From NCBI GenBank assembly GCA_033297075.1, contig MU858128.1:103883-167882 (forward strand): 64,000 bases of DNA, read 5' to 3'. Position numbers and translations under genes: made by a program. Source of the DNA: Rhypophila decipiens. Its lineage: Eukaryota; Ascomycota; Sordariomycetes; Sordariales; Naviculisporaceae. Shown one piece after another: positions 45,750 to 56,772 of this stretch. Numbering within the stretch: the stretch's first letter is position 1; each line of letters starts with the position of its first letter. The notes under the pieces were generated by a model, which was not told the DNA's origin, did not search any database, and saw only the letters and a list, made by a program, of their open reading frames with translations.

Positions 45750-48700
45750 ATGTCGGACGAGGTATCCGACTTTTTGCGCTCAGTCGAGTTGTTGAAGGGA
45801 AGACGTGAAGAAGAGGACGAAGCACGCTCGCGAGAACTAGAGCAAAAGATCCTGCAAGAGAAAAAGGAACGCCAGGCTCGACGTGCAGGTACGTTACACG
45901 CCAATTACCATTGGTTTCTCCCATCTTTGGCTTTTTTTCCGCTCCCAAAAGCCCCTCCAGTCACTGCGCGTACCCCTCCTCTCTTTTTGATCCCAATGCT
46001 TCGTGTCGGCGTGTCTTGGTGTCGCATCCCATTTTCGTCGGGAAGAGGCATGAAAACAAAACCCAAAAAAATTGTTGTTGTTGAGATGCGATTATCGTTG
46101 CGGGAAGTGAGGGGCAGAATCAATATCAATATTGACACTGGAGTTCGCACTGCCACTCTGCCATGCATCACTCCAAAACATGCCCAAACAATTCAAGCAA
46201 ATAATAGAAAACTAATCCGAGTTTGTCTCCTTGTCCAGAACGCGCAAGATCAATATCTCCACAGAAATCGTCACCTGTAAACACACCGTCCCCGACCTCG
46301 AAGCGCCTAAGCCTTGCGCCAGCTGCGGATGGAATCGGCTTGTCCTCTCCTTCCCTGGATAGAATTGGAACTGGGAGTCCGAAATCACGCGTAAACCCAG
46401 CCGCCGACATGTTCACAATGGATGGTGCGTCTGAAGCCTCCATTTCGCCGACGAAAGAGAACGACAGCCCGTTTGACTCGGATGTCAAGCGGACTAGTCT
46501 GACCTCGGCGTCGAGCGCCGTACCGTCCGCCCGTTCACCCCTCCCATGGCAACGCAGACCGAGATCGCAGACCACAGAACGTCCTCGCCCGCTTTCTGTA
46601 GTGGCGGCCGAGAATGCCGCATCATCTCGAACCTCCATGCCCCCTGAGCCGAGATCGGTCGCCGAACCGGACCTGACACGAGACCAAATTGCGCAATCCC
46701 TGGCCGGCAAAGACCCTTCGTGGTTCAGACAAACTTCAGATCGCGGCCAGGGCTCAGCCGCCTTCAGACGAAACCAGGTCGAAGATTCGGATACCCTGGA
46801 CATGTCCTCGCTGCGTACCCAACTACCCGGCATGTCGCGAGAGTCATCAGCGGAGCCTACCAAGGAGACACCGCCCCCTCCATCAGAGTCCCCATCCCCG
46901 GCACTCAAACTTGGACCTGCGCTGCCGTTGACAGCTACTCCTCGTCTCGATCCTCCGACCAAGGAGTCGACCGAAGACAGCGAAATGCCCGAACTTCAGC
47001 GTCAACCCACTGGCCGTTCGTCTCCTACCCGGCCAGTTTCGCCGACAAAAGGCATGGGCGGGTTCGTACAAAGCGCCATGTTGAAGCGCTCGGACAGTGT
47101 CAAGCGTTGGAGTGTCACCTCGCCTGGAGGATTGCAGCGCGCAGACTCTTCCTCTTCGGTGTCCAGGAACACTATCGACTTCTCCCACCGCACCACACCA
47201 AAGACCGCCTCGCGTCCGGCTAGCATGCTCCGAGACGAATCATTCTCATCGCCGAGACCAACATCTAGCCACGAAAAGAAGGAGGGACAAACCACACCCA
47301 CTGCAAAGGCGCCGGAACCTGAGCCCGAAGAACACAAGACTCCACCATCGAGCCCATCCAAGACGATGGATCCTCGGAGATGGAGTCCCACCAAGTCATC
47401 CAGCTGGCTTGAGGCTGCTCTCAACAAGCCCGAGTCGCCAAAGCCAAAGCAGGTCACACCCGCCGCCTCGAACCAGCCTGCATGGATGGTGGAGCTGAAC
47501 AAAGCCAAGGCCCAGAAGTCAACTACGACTACTGAGACGGATCGTACACCCTCGGTTCTTAGGAAGCACGAGGTCAAGACGGGCGGACTTATGAGGCACT
47601 CGCCAATGGGTACCAACGTCAAACCGACTGGTCCAGGCGTGTACCCGGTTGCGCTAACCAGTGACAAGCTGCCGACGCCCGACCTTCGAAGTGAATTAAG
47701 ACCGCCGTCAAGACGGGGCAGCGAAGATCCCGACAGCGGAAGCGGCGCATCAGGGAGCGAATCTGCAAGTGCTCCAAAGACGAAAACCGAGACACCAGCC
47801 ACCAAGGACTTCCGTGCGAACCTCAAGCCCAGGGTGCCACCTCCAAGCACCAGTGCATCAGGGCCGCCAGATGAGCTCAAGAATGTATTTGGTAATCTCC
47901 GCAGAACAAAGACGCAGAACTACAAGGCACCAGACGAGCTCAAGAGCAACATCCTCCGGGGAAAGGCGGCTCTTAACGCAACCGGTGGGCCTCATAAATC
48001 GGACCGAAAGGACGAGTTCAAGGAGGCCATTCTTAAGAAGAAGGAAGACTTCAAGAAGGCACAGCAAGAAGGGCGGGGAGTTACACGCGCCCCGAGCTCG
48101 GTCAGCGAGAGTTCTATCCCGGAGGGATTGGTAAAGAAGATGGAACTCGGACGGTCTGGCACCACTTCTCGACCGGAATCATCAGCTTCTGACTATCCTC
48201 TAGAAAGCCCTAGCCTTACCGAGTCGAACCGGTCAAGCGCTTTCTCGACGATATCTAGACGGGACACGACCAGCGTGGCCCCCTCGGCTGCACAGAGATT
48301 CAGTGCCAAGTTGGAAAAGGTCGATAAGGAGCCCGCACTTCCCGTAGTACCATCAGTTGGGGCTTCTAAACCTGCCAGCGCTCCTGGCCGCCTTTCGGCC
48401 AAGATTGGGGGCGGTTTGGCCGATCGGTTCAACCCTGCACTTGCAGGTCTCTTGGCCAAGGGTCCCCGGGGTGCATCAGGCCCGGCAAAGACTTTGGAGG
48501 CGTCTTCAGGAACACGGTCGGAGGAGTCTCCAGCTGCTCCCGGCCCTCAGTTAACACACATGACCAAGGGCCGAGCACGCGGTCCTAAGAGGAAGGCTCC
48601 CAGCTCTGTTCCGAAGCCCGAAGAGACTGTCAGGGAGCATGTATCAGTAGCAGCGCCATTACAAAAAGAAGCAGTTACTTCACCAAAGCCCGAGAAGCCT

Positions 48701-51241
48701 GCTGTTGCGCCCAAGCCGGCGAGCCCTCTCAGGACAGAGAAGCCAAGTTTGTCGCCGAAGCCAGTTTTAGCGCCGAAGCCGGATGTCATCTCCCTTGTAG
48801 ACTCCAGAAAACCCCTTATTCAGAGGCGAAAGTCGGTACGAGATGTTGTCGCCTTGGTGGACTCATCGGCGTGGAAGCCCGAGGAGGAGGTGAAGCCGGC
48901 GGGACAGCCCATCGCCCTCGTCGACTCTTCGGCGTTCAAGACACGACCGCGCTCGCCTACCAAAGTGCATAAACAAGTAGCGGCCCTTGCTGCCAAAACC
49001 CAGCAGGCATCAAAGTCGGAGGAGGATGTCAAGCCAGCGGGCCAGCCCATCACTCTCGTCGACTCTTCGACACCCAAGACTCGGCCCCGATCACCGACCA
49101 AAGTGCATGAACAGGTCGCCGCTCTTGCTGCTAAAACCCAGCAGACAGAAAAGTCGGAGGAAGAGATCAAGCCGACGCCACAGCCCACCGTCGACTCTTG
49201 GGCGCCCAAGACCCGGCCGCGTTCACCAACCAAGGTACAAGAGCAACTGGCGGCCCTTGCTGCCAAAACCCAGCAAGCATCAAAGCCGGCCGACTCAACT
49301 GCCGACCCTGTATCTCAGCCGCCTTCCCCAAAGAAGCTGGTCTTGAAGAGGATGTCAAAATTTCTAGACGAGCAAGGGCAACCGCTCTCAGCAAAGCCTG
49401 ATCCAGAGAAATCCTTGCCACCTTCACCCATAAAAAATCGGTTTCCTGATTTAGGGGCCAACTCATCATCGCCAAAGCCACCGGCCATGGAGGATCCCTT
49501 CACATCGTCCAAGAGCACCTCTGCTCTTTTGTCTGGCGTCAGTATCAGCCTAGCACAAGCCGCACCACCGAGCCCGAAGCCGAGTGTGATAAGTCAAGCC
49601 AAGGTCGAAGTCGAGAGAAAGCCGCAAGTGCCCTTCCAAGCCGAGGTCGAAGCTGAGACAAGGCCACAGGTGCCCCCCAAAGGTGCCAGACCGTTGCCGG
49701 CACCTCCAGGGCCAGGGGACTCGGGGGCCAAGACACCTCCGAGAAAGGAATCTACCAGACCTCCATCTCCCGCCAAGTCGCCTACCAAGATCGGCCGAGA
49801 AGTAGCCGGCATCCTCACCGAGTTCTTTGGACCAGAGCGCCCAAAGCAAAAGTACACGGCAGATGCAGCCGATATCCTCATGCGTCGCCCACCCCATGGA
49901 TCTCAGATCCAGACCCAGAGTGTCCAGCTATACCAGATTTCAGACAGCGGCAAAAAGACGCCTGTCGCGGCCCACTACGAGCGTGTCCTCTTTGAGCGCG
50001 AGATGTACCTGTGCCCACACGTATTCATCAACAGCGCCGGAAAGAAGGTCAAGGAGCTTTACTTCTGGGCGGGCGATGAAGTCCCCGAGTCTACGGCCGA
50101 GGACACGCACCTCTTTGCTGCCAGGGAGGCTCGCGCCTTTGGCGGTAAGCTGGTACAGCTTTCCCAGGGTAAGGAGACGCCAGAGTTCATGCAGGCGCTC
50201 GGCGGTATTGTCATAATTCGTCGCGGGTCGAGCAACAAATATGACTCGCTCGCGTCAAATATCCTCTGCGGACGACGTTATCTCGGCCAGGTTGTCTTTG
50301 ACGAGGTGGACTTTGCGCCAGCCAGCCTGTGCAGCGGGTTCCCCTACCTGATCAACCAGCAGGGCAAGTGTTACTTGTGGAAAGGCAAAGGAAGCGATGT
50401 CGATGAACTGAGCTGCGCCCGCTTGGTGGGCATGGATCTCGCGCTCATGGGAGAGCTATCCGAGATCGAAGAGGGGTTGGAACCACCACAGTTCTGGGAC
50501 CTCTTTGGCGGAGGATCCCGCGCCCAGAGCGCCGACCACTGGCGATTAAAGCCCAACTACGAGCGATATGCCGGGCGGTTGTTTGTTGCGAACGGTGCCG
50601 GCGAGGGTCACAAGCAACAGGTTAGTACTGCTACTCAGAGAAACCTCCCCAGTCCTCTCGAATTCTAGAAGAATTTGAAGAAAAAGATCAAGGTCAACCT
50701 GACAGAGGAGGCATCAAACCCCGAACCACAGATATCCGAGATTTTCCCATTCAAGCAGACAGACCTGCTGCCCAGCAACATTTACATTCTAGATGCCTTT
50801 TTCGAAATGTACATCATTGTCGGCGCCCGCTCGCAGCACCAGTACGTTGCCTTCCATAATGCCCTCGACTTTGCGCACGAGTACTCGATTCTTGCTGCTG
50901 GCATGGAGGACCGTCCGTTTGTGCCGATTTCGACTGTTGTGCTTGAGGGGATTCCGAGGGACATGAAGAGTGTCTTTCGGAAATGGGTCGATCGGTTTAG
51001 TCCCACTGTTATGAATACCGGATCGTCATCTTCGGGCATGGCGTCTGGTAAGCCGTGGTCTCCGCCCAATTCGGGGGGCAGCTACTTTGGGAGCCTGGGT
51101 GGAGGGTTTGGTGGGAATGGGAAGGGTAGTAACCCTGTTAGTCCGAGCCCGAGTGTTGGCGGTGGACATACACTTCGTCGAGGGAGGAGTTTGAGGATTG
51201 TCCCGCTTAATCAGGCGCTCTTGGCTCTCAAGGACCAGTGA
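45750..51241 (+). CDS. DUF4045-like/gelsolin-repeat actin-binding protein, giant
   Basis: Three exons, 45750-45888, 46239-50620 and 50669-51241, give 1697 residues. The start MSDEVSDFLRSVELLKGRREEEDEAR is a short amphipathic helix typical of the fungal DUF4045 plus gelsolin family. About 1150 residues of disordered sequence follow, rich in S/T-P, with many SPTK and KPEK motifs and a three-unit repeat of 44-46 residues (about 48838-49295). The C-terminal 440 residues carry gelsolin-like repeats (EVAGILTEFFG, QLYQISDSG, ELYFWAGDEVP, VFDEVDFAP, CYLWKGKGSDVDE, IYILDAFFEMYIIVGA). It likely binds or caps actin at the cell cortex, by family inference. The protein ends in a Gly-rich tract and SLRIVPLNQALLALKDQ. 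The first intron is long for this genome (350 nt). Confidence 0.87.
48838..49295 (+). repeat. Intragenic 44-46-residue tandem repeats
   Basis: Three KTRPRSPTKV blocks start at 48938, 49076 and 49208 (spacing 138 and 132 nt). Each is followed by QVAALAAKTQQ or a close variant; KSEEDVKPAGQPI and LVDSS recur between them. The repeats are in-frame, and the changes are mostly conservative. Confidence 0.85.
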
Positions 51242-52130
51242 TGGCTTACCAGGCAGGGACAAGGGCGTGAAGCACAACCCTTTGTTCGATAGGCAGGACG
51301 ATTGAATGGCTGTGGAAAACGAGAACGACAAGGTGTATAATGGTGGTATCATTGTGGTGTCAGCAAGCAGAGTGTTGGACTACATACCGACTGTCGATAT
51401 CTTGTATTACCTCCTGGCTATTCTTGTTGCTACCAACCTTGTTGGAGTCGGATAGCTATCCTGGACTAACACCAAAGCTTGTGTCCTGCTTCACGGAAAA
51501 CTTAATGATGGACTGGCTGGCTGGGGAGGGAAAAGGCGAATTTGCGGATGGGCGGGTTGGACGGACAAAAACAAGAAAACGGATGGTCCTGGCATTGGAT
51601 CGGGATACGAAACGGTGCTTCCGGTCGGTCGGTCGGTTGGTTGGTGATGATGGTGTTTGTTATTTTACATTGTATCTATATCTGCCTCTCGATTATTCCA
51701 CCAGCTCGGTTTGTTTGGACTGGACTGGACTGGACTGGTCGGGATGGTTACACGCATCACTGCATTGTCATTCTTGCATTATTATCAACTTACTGCATTA
51801 GCGGTTGGTTAGGCAAGCATTTGTCCTGTCCTCGTTACCCCCTTTTCTTTTCTTTTTATTCAAGTTTTTTCTCTTTGTGGTAGCTTGGTAGCTGGTACTT
51901 GCCTAATTATAATAACTACTTCTACTCTATACTACCATTTGACTGCTTGACTACTTGATGGGTACCTACCTAGCAGTTGCTGGATACAGATCTGTACATA
52001 AATAGGAGGAGGGTCAGAGCCTCAGCCAACCAGCCCGTGGAAGCCAGCTCAATAGTTACCTAGGTATATACTCCCAAAAAGCCAGTGTCCTTTCCAGAGC
52101 GAGGGGATGACCAGTGACTAGCAACTAATT
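51242..52130. other. Intergenic: gelsolin-type gene 3' flank
   Basis: No gene. Contains short tandem words (CGGT near 51624-51637, TGGAC near 51717-51737) and the palindrome TACCTAGGTA at 52057-52066. Confidence 0.5.
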
Positions 52131-52236
52131 GGCCCTTTGGCCAAGTGGTTATGTTAAGCTGCCCCTCGCTCCGACCCCCCGCCGCCGCCGTCTCGGAGCT
52201 CTCGAGAGCTCGTGGGTTCGAACCCCGTTCCTACCA
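52131..52236 (+). other. tRNA-like element with intact RNA polymerase III A and B boxes
   Basis: A box TGGCCAAGTGG (52138-52148) and B box GGTTCGAACCC (52215-52225) both match the consensus. A T arm GTGGG-TTCGAAC-CCCGT can form, and a TTTT follows at 52241. The acceptor halves GGCCCTT and TCCTACC pair at only two positions, and the middle is a long GC-rich stretch. I therefore read it as a tRNA pseudogene or tRNA-derived SINE rather than a working tRNA. Confidence 0.55.
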
Positions 52237-52691
52237 CTTATTTTAAAAGAAACTTCTTTCGTAAAAGCCGTTGGTGGCTTTTCGGCGGGGCACCCCTCGA
52301 GGGTGCTCCGAGCTTTTGTTCCTTTTTTTCACCTGGGTTGGTTCATTTGACTTAATGATATTACTTACCCATGATATATTTTACGACTGCTTATATTTCC
52401 TTCAAGATAAAATACGGTCAAGACCCAATTGGTATCATAATGAACCGAACAGGAGAGAGAAAGAAAGCGTCTTAGATAATAGCAACGGCATCGTGTCCTG
52501 GACGCCAGGAAGCCAAACGCCAGTTCATGTTATTCATTAACTCTTGACCAAGCCCTAGGTATCTATACCCGTGGTGTCTCTCCGTCATTGCAGCTGAGGG
52601 CGAACCCACGCACCACCATCCTCACATTTGACTGCCTGACTTGCTAGCAGATCGGATAACCATACCCACACATCCACAGTCTACATACAAA
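52237..52691. other. Intergenic: tRNA-like element to MED10
   Basis: Contains a hairpin GCACCC-CTCGA-GGGTGC at about 52289-52305. No gene seen. Confidence 0.45.
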
Positions 52692-53390
52692 TCACTGCGA
52701 AACCATCCCATCCCCAGCAAGCGTGGTCCCACTAATACTAGGATTCGTACTCGCGCCCCCAAGCCCACCCCCCACAACCGTGTTCTGACTTGCTCCTTGC
52801 TCTTGTTGCTGTGCAGACCTAAGCACAAAATCTTTATCATGCAACCCCCCGGTACTCTGCAAAACCCGTCTAACATCCTCCCCCAGTTCCGGAAGCGCAC
52901 TATCCATCTCATGCGCCAGCACATCGCGAAAATTCCTAAACGCATAGACCTTGCCCTTGGCCAGCTGATTCATCCTCCTGACCAGCTCGACAAACTCTCT
53001 TGTGTAAATATCCGGGTTCCTCCCGTCCTCGACGTACTGGATCAGCGGCAGGGGAATGCCCGTGTATCCTGCCGATTGGTTTGTGGCAGAAGATGAAGAG
53101 GGTGTTGTTTTTGGGTTGTCGGATTCTAGCGGCGGTGGGGGGAGGGCTTCTGCTGCGCGGTAGACGGCTAGTAGTGAGGAGTCGAGGGTTTGGAGGTCTT
53201 GGGCGAGGGATTCTCGTGAGGGGCGCCCGGCCGAGTCGTAGTGCGATACTTGGGTCATTACTTGGAAGAGGTCGTGTATTACGTTTTTGACGTTTTCTGG
53301 AGGGAGGTTAGCAAGTTGGTGTGGGGGCACAGGGAGAGATCAACGTGACATACCTTGGACATTGTTTAGTTGGGTGTTGACTGGTGCCAT
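52692..53390 (-). CDS. MED10: Mediator complex subunit 10 (Med10/Nut2)
   Basis: Middle-module subunit of Mediator, which relays activator signals to RNA polymerase II. Exons 53390-53354 and 53296-52692 give 213 residues. The conserved core (about 1-145) includes LNNVQENVKNVIHDLFQVMTQV-type sequence, YIGIPLPLIQYVEDGRNPDIYT-like residues (here TGIPLPLIQYVEDGRNPDI), RMNQLAKGKVYAFRNFRDVL and MDSALPELGEDVRRVL. A Ser/Pro-rich insert (about 72-95) and a Gln/Gly-rich tail are lineage-typical. The intron is 57 nt with a TGCTAAC branch site. Confidence 0.93.
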
Positions 53391-54125
53391 TTTGGCTGGA
53401 GGATGTGCGCACGTTGCGCGCGCGCCTTGGGAGGATGCTTTGTTCGTGGAGTGGTGATGATCGAGGGCAAGTCGAGGGGTTCGTATTGCTCCTGTCAAGG
53501 CTGGTACCGTTTATGGTTTTTTCTTCTTTTTTTTTAAAGCTCGCTCAAGTCGTTCGGGTGCGCGAGAATGTCGTGTAGGTGGAATTTGTTATTGAAGCGG
53601 CCTGTTGTCTGCTTGAAAGTGGTGGTTATGAAGTGAAAGAAGGATACGGGATAAAGCTCCAAGCCTTGGACCGCGAATGGGCAACACTTGAGGTGCTGGC
53701 TGCCAGTCCGTATCGATAAGGTACGTACCTCATGCAGGCCCCGTGGAACGGCAGGAAAGTTTGTGATTGGCTGGGTAATGTTCGGGGTCCTTGCAGACGC
53801 ACTTTAGACCCCTGTCGTGCCATGTGAGTTCACCTTGTCAACAAAGCTGGATCCACTTGGTGACGATGGTGAGGGATTCATAGATTCTGTATTGGTTCTC
53901 TGAGAGCATTTTCCTAATTCGTGATTTTTCTTGGGACAAGTCGCGGTTAGTTATGCTAATATAGCGGCAAGAGTATATACTTGGCATCCTTATCGAATCT
54001 ACATATAAAGTAGTTTCATCCTCGTAAGTACCAAAGGTAGAGACAGACGGTCAGTCCTCTACTCCGTACCAAAGTCAATTCCGAAAACTTGCCCAACTTC
54101 AGGCTTTTGTGAGTTTTCTCAAGTT
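53391..54125. other. Intergenic: MED10 promoter and 3' flank of the Q-rich gene
   Basis: About 730 bases upstream of MED10. No gene seen. Confidence 0.45.
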
Positions 54126-56066
54126 CTATTCTCCTCCTCGAAAATCTGCCCTTAGATCTTCCTTGCCCGTTCGTCTATGCAACTGTTGATTGTGCGGCGC
54201 AGTGCTCAATGGCAAGATATGCGCATACACTACTTTTGGGAGTCTTTCATCGTTCTGTGTCCGGGCTGCCCCAGTAAAAGGAATGGTAGTAGGCGTGGAG
54301 TCGGACTTGTCTTCTCCATTACCATGGTCTTGTTGTCGCTGCTGCTGCTGCTGTGCACGTTCTTGTGGCTGTTTTTGGGGACTTGACTCACTTTCTTGAG
54401 CCCCCTGACTATTATCTGCTTCCTGATTTTCCACAGTGCGATGCTTCTGTGGTCTCTCTCGACGATATTCTTGGGTTGGTTGTTGCTGGGGCTGCTGCCG
54501 TGAACTCGCTGCAAGTGATAATGACCCACCACCATGTTCATTGTCTCCTCGCTCCTCTTCCCCAGGGCAATATTGTTCTTGTTTCTCCTTACGCCACCGT
54601 GGCTGTCCCTGTTGTCCCAAATATTGCACTTCTCTGGCCCTCCGTCGTAAATTTCGTCGACGTTGTTCACGAGCACTATCAGATTGCCCGTCTTTTTCGA
54701 CCTCATTCTTTACCCTGCCGTCAGAGGGCATTTTCTTCTGTTGAGACACAAAGGTCAGCTTCTCAACCAGGTTGTTTGCTCTCATCAAGCCACTTACCAA
54801 ATCATCACTCGCCTTGGAAACATCTTGCTCCTTCTCATCAAGCGCAATCCATGCCTCGACAAGGCGCAGTAGCCCCGGTTTCTTATCCTCCACCGCCGTG
54901 AGAGGCTGTCCTTGCTGTATTGTCGACTTTGCGCGAGCCAGTAAAGCAGCCCGCAATACCGCCAGGATGTGGTTGTTGCTGTTGCTGTCCTTCCCCTTAC
55001 GGTCCTTCAAGTCAGCAGTACCGCCCCGACCGATGGTTGCCAGAACACAAGCCTCACACCCAGAAGCGATATACCTCAACCGCTTATCATCAGGCCCAGC
55101 AAACATTCGACTCTGCTCCTTTTCTTCCTCTCCCTCGCTCTCAGCACCATCTCTCACAGCCGTCCAGGATGTAGAACCATTCGCCAGCTGGGAATCCAAA
55201 CACGGCCCAAACCTCTGCCTAAGATCCCTCTCAGGCATAGTCAACGCACTCACCTCGATAATGACCTTTATGAAATCTTCAACCGCCGCTCGGGCGATGA
55301 TGGCTTGCTCCTCAAGCCCCCCGGTAGTAATGACATTTCTCCTCCCCAGCCTGGCCCCTTCCCCCGTCCTCCTCTTGTTTTCCGCAGACCCGAAATGATT
55401 AACATTCCCAAGATTGAGATTATCGACCTCAAGACCACAGCTCGGACTGGCAACAGCAACAGCGGCAGTCGTTGTAGCCTGCCAGCACAACCTTTCCCAT
55501 GAGCCGCCAACCCAAAGACCCCTCAACTGCCCAAACAAACTCGCGACCACGTCTCGCCGTAGTCCTCGATGGGCACTGCACAATCTAGCACCAGTCCTGG
55601 CGGCGCTGGAACTGGCATCATCATTTTGTACCGGCAAGGTAGTCCCGACTGGGAGGCAAAAGATGCCCAAACCCAACCGTCGAAGCAATTTATCTTCGGG
55701 CGGCTCTTTCAGCGACTCATCCAGATTCTTGGCGATTTGTTCAGCCTGGTCGCGGAGCCAGCCTTGGTGGTTCGTTGTTATGTTGCTGTGGTCGTTTAAA
55801 CGCGGAAGTCGTAGGAGTGTGGCTAGCTGGGTTATTTGGTGGTTTGTTAGGGGTTGTAGGGGGTCTGGATCTTGATACAGATCTGGATTTAGGTCGTTAT
55901 GGACATGATGCATTATGTTGGGTTGATCTTGGGTATGTCCATGGTCGGTAGGAGGCTTACTGTTGTTGATGTTGACCTCCATGGTTGGTTGAGTTCGGTT
56001 TCGAGGCCGAGTCTGGGTATTCTTGCCGCCCCCAGACGGCGGTGGAGGTTGACGATTGCTCGACAT
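54126..56066 (-). CDS. Q/R-rich protein of unknown function
   Basis: Not recognised. A single open exon of 646 residues from MSSNRQPPPP; the same frame is open to an ATG at 56237, which would add 57 residues, so the start is uncertain. Visible parts: a polar N-terminus; a short conserved-looking block (ITQLATLLRLPRLND...LRDQAEQIAKNLDESL); a helical region (about 270-440) with AIIARAAVEDFIKVIIEVSAL and ILAVLRAALLARAKSTIQQ; and a charged C-terminus with Q-rich, R-rich and repeated QQP stretches (about 500-600). The helical part is compatible with a folded core; no catalytic motif is seen. It lies between MED10 and a LAMMER kinase, both minus strand, with independent promoters. Confidence 0.65.
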   Translation of the reverse strand: MSSNRQPPPPSGGGKNTQTRPRNRTQPTMEVNINNSKPPTDHGHTQDQPNIMHHVHNDLNPDLYQDPDPLQPLTNHQITQLATLLRLPRLNDHSNITTNHQGWLRDQAEQIAKNLDESLKEPPEDKLLRRLGLGIFCLPVGTTLPVQNDDASSSAARTGARLCSAHRGLRRDVVASLFGQLRGLWVGGSWERLCWQATTTAAVAVASPSCGLEVDNLNLGNVNHFGSAENKRRTGEGARLGRRNVITTGGLEEQAIIARAAVEDFIKVIIEVSALTMPERDLRQRFGPCLDSQLANGSTSWTAVRDGAESEGEEEKEQSRMFAGPDDKRLRYIASGCEACVLATIGRGGTADLKDRKGKDSNSNNHILAVLRAALLARAKSTIQQGQPLTAVEDKKPGLLRLVEAWIALDEKEQDVSKASDDLVSGLMRANNLVEKLTFVSQQKKMPSDGRVKNEVEKDGQSDSAREQRRRNLRRRAREVQYLGQQGQPRWRKEKQEQYCPGEEERGDNEHGGGSLSLAASSRQQPQQQPTQEYRRERPQKHRTVENQEADNSQGAQESESSPQKQPQERAQQQQQRQQDHGNGEDKSDSTPTTIPFTGAARTQNDERLPKVVYAHILPLSTAPHNQQLHRRTGKEDLRADFRGGE

Positions 56067-56666
56067 GGTGCCTTCTTGGTTTGACGAGAGTGCCTTATGT
56101 TGAGATCCAAAGATGGTTTCTGATTTCGGATGTTTCTTTTCTTTCAGAGCGAGAGTTCGGGACAAGCTGACAACAACGAAAACAAGAGGAGCCTTTCGCC
56201 TTAAAAGATTCGATGTTGTGTCCTCGCCCATCTTCAAGAAAGAAGAAGCACAGCCATGTTTCCCTCCGTCTCACTTCCAGTATTGGAAAACCTAATGTCT
56301 GAACATCCATGGCCCAGTGACTTCGTCTGTCTGTTTGGTCTTGTTTCGCACGTCTCAAGTTACCTACCATATGCAATGGATCAACCGCCCTATATATGGC
56401 TTCACCGTAGAAGACGAGGCCAAGGCCTTTCGGTTCTCAGACAATACAATTGAGCTCTTTCCTAGGAAACAAAAGAAACAATTTTCCCGTGTTCTTCCCT
56501 TGAAACCGATATGTGACTGGTCGACTAGAAGAGTACCTAGTCGAGGTTTGTGACCGATACATTCTCAGGGGTATACCAAAACACCAAAACAAATGACAGG
56601 AGACAAAGAAATGACCACATACAATGTCCATTTTCACCCTTACTTGACCCCGGTGGTCTAGGATAT
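56067..56666. other. Intergenic: upstream of the Q-rich gene
   Basis: Promoter and possible longer N-terminus of the Q-rich gene; ends at the inverted-repeat element. Confidence 0.4.
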
Positions 56667-56772
56667 GGCGCCTAACATACAGGCACTACTCTTGTTGGAA
56701 TAAATGCCTTGAGAATGTGAAATTGGACTGGTGCCTGTATACGAGAGTAGTGGTGCCTGAATATTAGGCGCC
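56667..56772. mobile_element. MITE-like element (106 bp) with terminal inverted repeats and 8-bp target duplication
   Basis: Termini GGCGCCTAACATACAGGCAC and, reading inward from the right on the minus strand, GGCGCCTAATATTCAGGCAC form imperfect inverted repeats; both continue into TACTCTYG. Flanking octamers TAGGATAT (56659-56666) and TAGGACAT (56773-56780) differ by one C/T change and look like an 8-bp target-site duplication, the length made by hAT-type transposases. No coding capacity, so non-autonomous. Confidence 0.75.

Noticed and set aside
46168..47880. Long minus-strand open frames (264 and 292 codons) within the gelsolin-type gene
   Set aside because: Antisense of a Ser/Pro/Lys-rich coding region; no domain and no splice structure of their own.
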